Below are positions 62,316-64,000 of a stretch of 64,000 nt of DNA, piece by piece. Location of the stretch: NCBI RefSeq assembly GCF_039710355.1, contig NZ_JBDKWZ010000001.1, positions 310,001-374,000 on the forward strand. Direction: 5' to 3'. The notes below the pieces were generated by a model. The model ran no database searches and was not told the DNA's origin. It saw only the letters and a program-made list of their open reading frames with translations. Source of the stretch: Rapidithrix thailandica. GTDB taxonomy: Bacteria > Bacteroidota > Bacteroidia > Cytophagales > Flammeovirgaceae. The position numbers and the translations under genes are program-made. The first letter of the stretch is position 1; the number at the start of each line of letters is the position of its first letter.

Positions 62316-63530
62316 CTACTCTTCTACAACTTCCACAAAGTCTTGTAAGTAATTATACTTTTGGGTAAGTGAGCCACTCTTGGCAATTGAAGCCCTGGCA
62401 ATCATTTCTTCGCTGTCTTCTACGAGTAAGCCGTTGAGAACATTGTCGATCAGTTGGCGTCCGAAGCTTTCCGAAGCATCACGGGGCAGCTCGTTGGGCA
62501 AGTTATCCACCGCCATGACTGTAATATTACCGGGGTTGGAAAGAGGGGCTTCCACTTTTTCCGTAGCCGGGTTGTAATCATAAAGGGGTTCCTGAATGGT
62601 AGAAGGTTGCCGGGTGCTGGCTACCGAACCATCGATGTCACAGGTGATATCCGCAACGACTTTGATCCGGAAGTTTTCTTTTTTCGCCTCCTCCCGGGTA
62701 AACAATACCGGGGCATGAGGATCCCAATACGCAGCGGCAATCAACAGATCGGTAACCTCTGCGAAGCGAGCAAAATGAGAGGCATAATTTTCCGGATGTT
62801 GATAAAAATCAGCAGTGTCAAAGGGCTTGGACGCATCTTTTACCTGTGCATAATGCTCAGGGTCCAGTTGAGTATACACAGCTTCCTTAAAGGTTTTTTC
62901 CAAGTACTCTTCCGGGCTTACTTTTCGTATGCCCATGCCGTCTAAGGTTTCCATAGCTCCTTGCGATACCCGGCCACCTCCGGTCAAAGCAATCTTTACT
63001 GAAGGGAGGGATACTTTGTGAAGTTCTTGCCACATCTCTTTCATGTCAAAGCACTGGTGGGCCGGTTTTAACTCAAATAACCCGAATCGCTTACCGTAGG
63101 CCATCACCCCGTTGTAAGCCCCTACAAGCCCCGCATAACGGCCAAAAGCAATGACGCGATTTCCTGAGGCTTCTGTCAAGGTTTCGTAATCGATCAGGTG
63201 TATTTTTTTTTGAAGGATATTTTGAAGGAGTTTCCGGTTGTAAGTTTGCTTTTTAATAGTATGTGAAAAAAACAGATAAGTTTTATCAGCTATTAAATTA
63301 TTGATTGGTACTTCTTTGATTCCCAGCAATATATCACAATCCTCCACTTGCTCCGTCAGTTCGATTCCCAGCGCTTCATACTCTTGGTCTTTATAGCAGC
63401 GGTTCTCACTTTTCTGGACTTTGATAGCTACAAACGGATACTTCTCCATCACTTCTTTGCACTGTTGAGGAGTGAGTGCCACACGGGTATCCACAGGTAC
63501 TTTCCCTTCACGAATAATTCCTATTTTCAT
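62316..63530 (-). CDS. NAD(P)-dependent oxidoreductase of the saccharopine/alanine dehydrogenase (AlaDh_PNT) type
   Basis: 404 residues. N-terminal AlaDh/PNT domain (K-I-G-I-I-R-E-G-K-V-P-V-D-T-R-V-A-L-T-P, G-I-K-E-V-P and F-F-S-H-T-I-K-K-Q), then a nucleotide-binding part with I-A-L-T-G-G-G-R-V-S-Q-G-A-M-E (about 184-200) and D-I-T-C-D-I-D-G-S-V, as in lysine-forming saccharopine dehydrogenases and the lysine-ketoglutarate reductase half of bifunctional enzymes. It probably acts in amino acid metabolism in the cytoplasm, with lysine/saccharopine as the first guess. No partner gene is adjacent. Confidence 0.82.
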   Translation of the reverse strand: MKIGIIREGKVPVDTRVALTPQQCKEVMEKYPFVAIKVQKSENRCYKDQEYEALGIELTEQVEDCDILLGIKEVPINNLIADKTYLFFSHTIKKQTYNRKLLQNILQKKIHLIDYETLTEASGNRVIAFGRYAGLVGAYNGVMAYGKRFGLFELKPAHQCFDMKEMWQELHKVSLPSVKIALTGGGRVSQGAMETLDGMGIRKVSPEEYLEKTFKEAVYTQLDPEHYAQVKDASKPFDTADFYQHPENYASHFARFAEVTDLLIAAAYWDPHAPVLFTREEAKKENFRIKVVADITCDIDGSVASTRQPSTIQEPLYDYNPATEKVEAPLSNPGNITVMAVDNLPNELPRDASESFGRQLIDNVLNGLLVEDSEEMIARASIAKSGSLTQKYNYLQDFVEVVEE

Positions 63531-64000
63531 ATTTAAAAAAATAAAATAAATGGTTTATAGTAAATGTTGCTTTGGTTTTCTCTTCTGGCCGGATGTTTCG
63601 GACAGACAGGTTTTTAGCCCGATAAAGTTGGAAAAATTAATTCAGTTTTGAAAAAAAGTAGACCGATTTGATCCGTTGCTTTTCTAACAAGTGGAAAAAA
63701 AGAAAGGGAAAGTTCTCGAAATGCGGGAAAGAAATGCCAATGTTTTGAGGTTGATTCAAGTACTTTCTATGAGAAATCTCTTTTTATTGGGATACAAGCC
63801 GCTTAACAAAATGTGAAACCGGCATGAACTTATCAAAAAATACAAGCAAAATTTCTGTTAGGTACTTTAATTCAAAAATAAACTTTTAATTTTGCGGCTG
63901 TTTAACAGGGTGTGACTATGTTTTTTATAGAAAAAAACAGCACTTTGTACAAAGCAGAAAATTGAATATTTATTTTACTTAATAAGTTGTACTGAAAATT
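63531..64000. other. Intergenic region at the right edge
   Basis: 470 bp with no supported gene. On the plus strand TAATTTTG at 63887-63894 fits TAnnTTTG, without a clear -33 TTG; it could belong to a gene outside the window. The stretch is AT-rich. Confidence 0.4.

Overview
The window is chromosomal DNA of a Bacteroidota bacterium, most likely a member of the Cytophagales/Cytophagia. The evidence is a SusC/SusD outer-membrane pair under an ECF sigma/FecR switch, a SprE/PorW-type lipoprotein of the type IX secretion/gliding machinery, a BshC bacillithiol enzyme, an ATP synthase operon that stops at atpG without atpD and atpC, and several promoters that fit the Bacteroidota -33/-7 consensus (TTG, about 19-20 bp, TAnnTTTG). 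The lineage below phylum is inference. I see no rRNA, tRNA, CRISPR array, prophage or insertion sequence.

Layout. 1-930 holds the 5' part of an FMN-binding glutamate synthase family gene that runs off the left edge. 1120-10615 (all minus strand) is a nutrient-uptake locus transcribed in the order ECF sigma, FecR anti-sigma, SusC with an STN signalling domain, SusD lipoprotein, TlpA-like lipoprotein, thioredoxin-like protein; it carries no degradative enzyme. 10945-20618 holds an LpxH-like metallophosphoesterase with a glycosyltransferase, then YceI, a subtilase, an Xaa-Pro aminopeptidase, a PpiD-like foldase and a sugar nucleotidyltransferase. 20619-21396 is a long intergenic stretch with a candidate small RNA, followed by polA with intact proofreading motifs. 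24538-34318 holds an orphan secreted protein, an M1 aminopeptidase lipoprotein, a tandem pair of outer-membrane barrel proteins and an eboE-eboF pair. 34381-41100 holds a small membrane protein, a TVP38/TMEM64 protein, a CHASE2 protein paired with a FecR-like secreted protein, meaB, a DUF1460 amidase-like protein and a purine nucleoside phosphorylase. 41394-49840 (minus) is envelope biogenesis: AsmA-like protein, bifunctional class A penicillin-binding protein, SprE/PorW. 50357-57667 (plus) is an M23 peptidase, a bactofilin, and the ATP synthase genes atpZ, an atpI-like gene and atpB-E-F-H-A-G. The right end has a truncated glycosyltransferase fragment, bshC, a fatty acid hydroxylase/sterol desaturase family gene, an M20 dipeptidase and a saccharopine/alanine-dehydrogenase-like oxidoreductase.

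How the parts work together. Most genes serve the cell envelope (uptake, secretion, peptidoglycan, lipid and outer-membrane maturation) or core metabolism. Nearly all convergent gene ends are closed by strong hairpin terminators, some perfectly palindromic. The points most worth a second look are a roughly 146-150 bp repeat present in two intergenic copies, the candidate small RNA upstream of polA, the CHASE2/FecR-like pair that lacks an output domain, the ebo pair split from the rest of its cluster, recent sequence exchange between the two barrel genes, and hairpins inside the atp operon placed where subunit stoichiometry changes.
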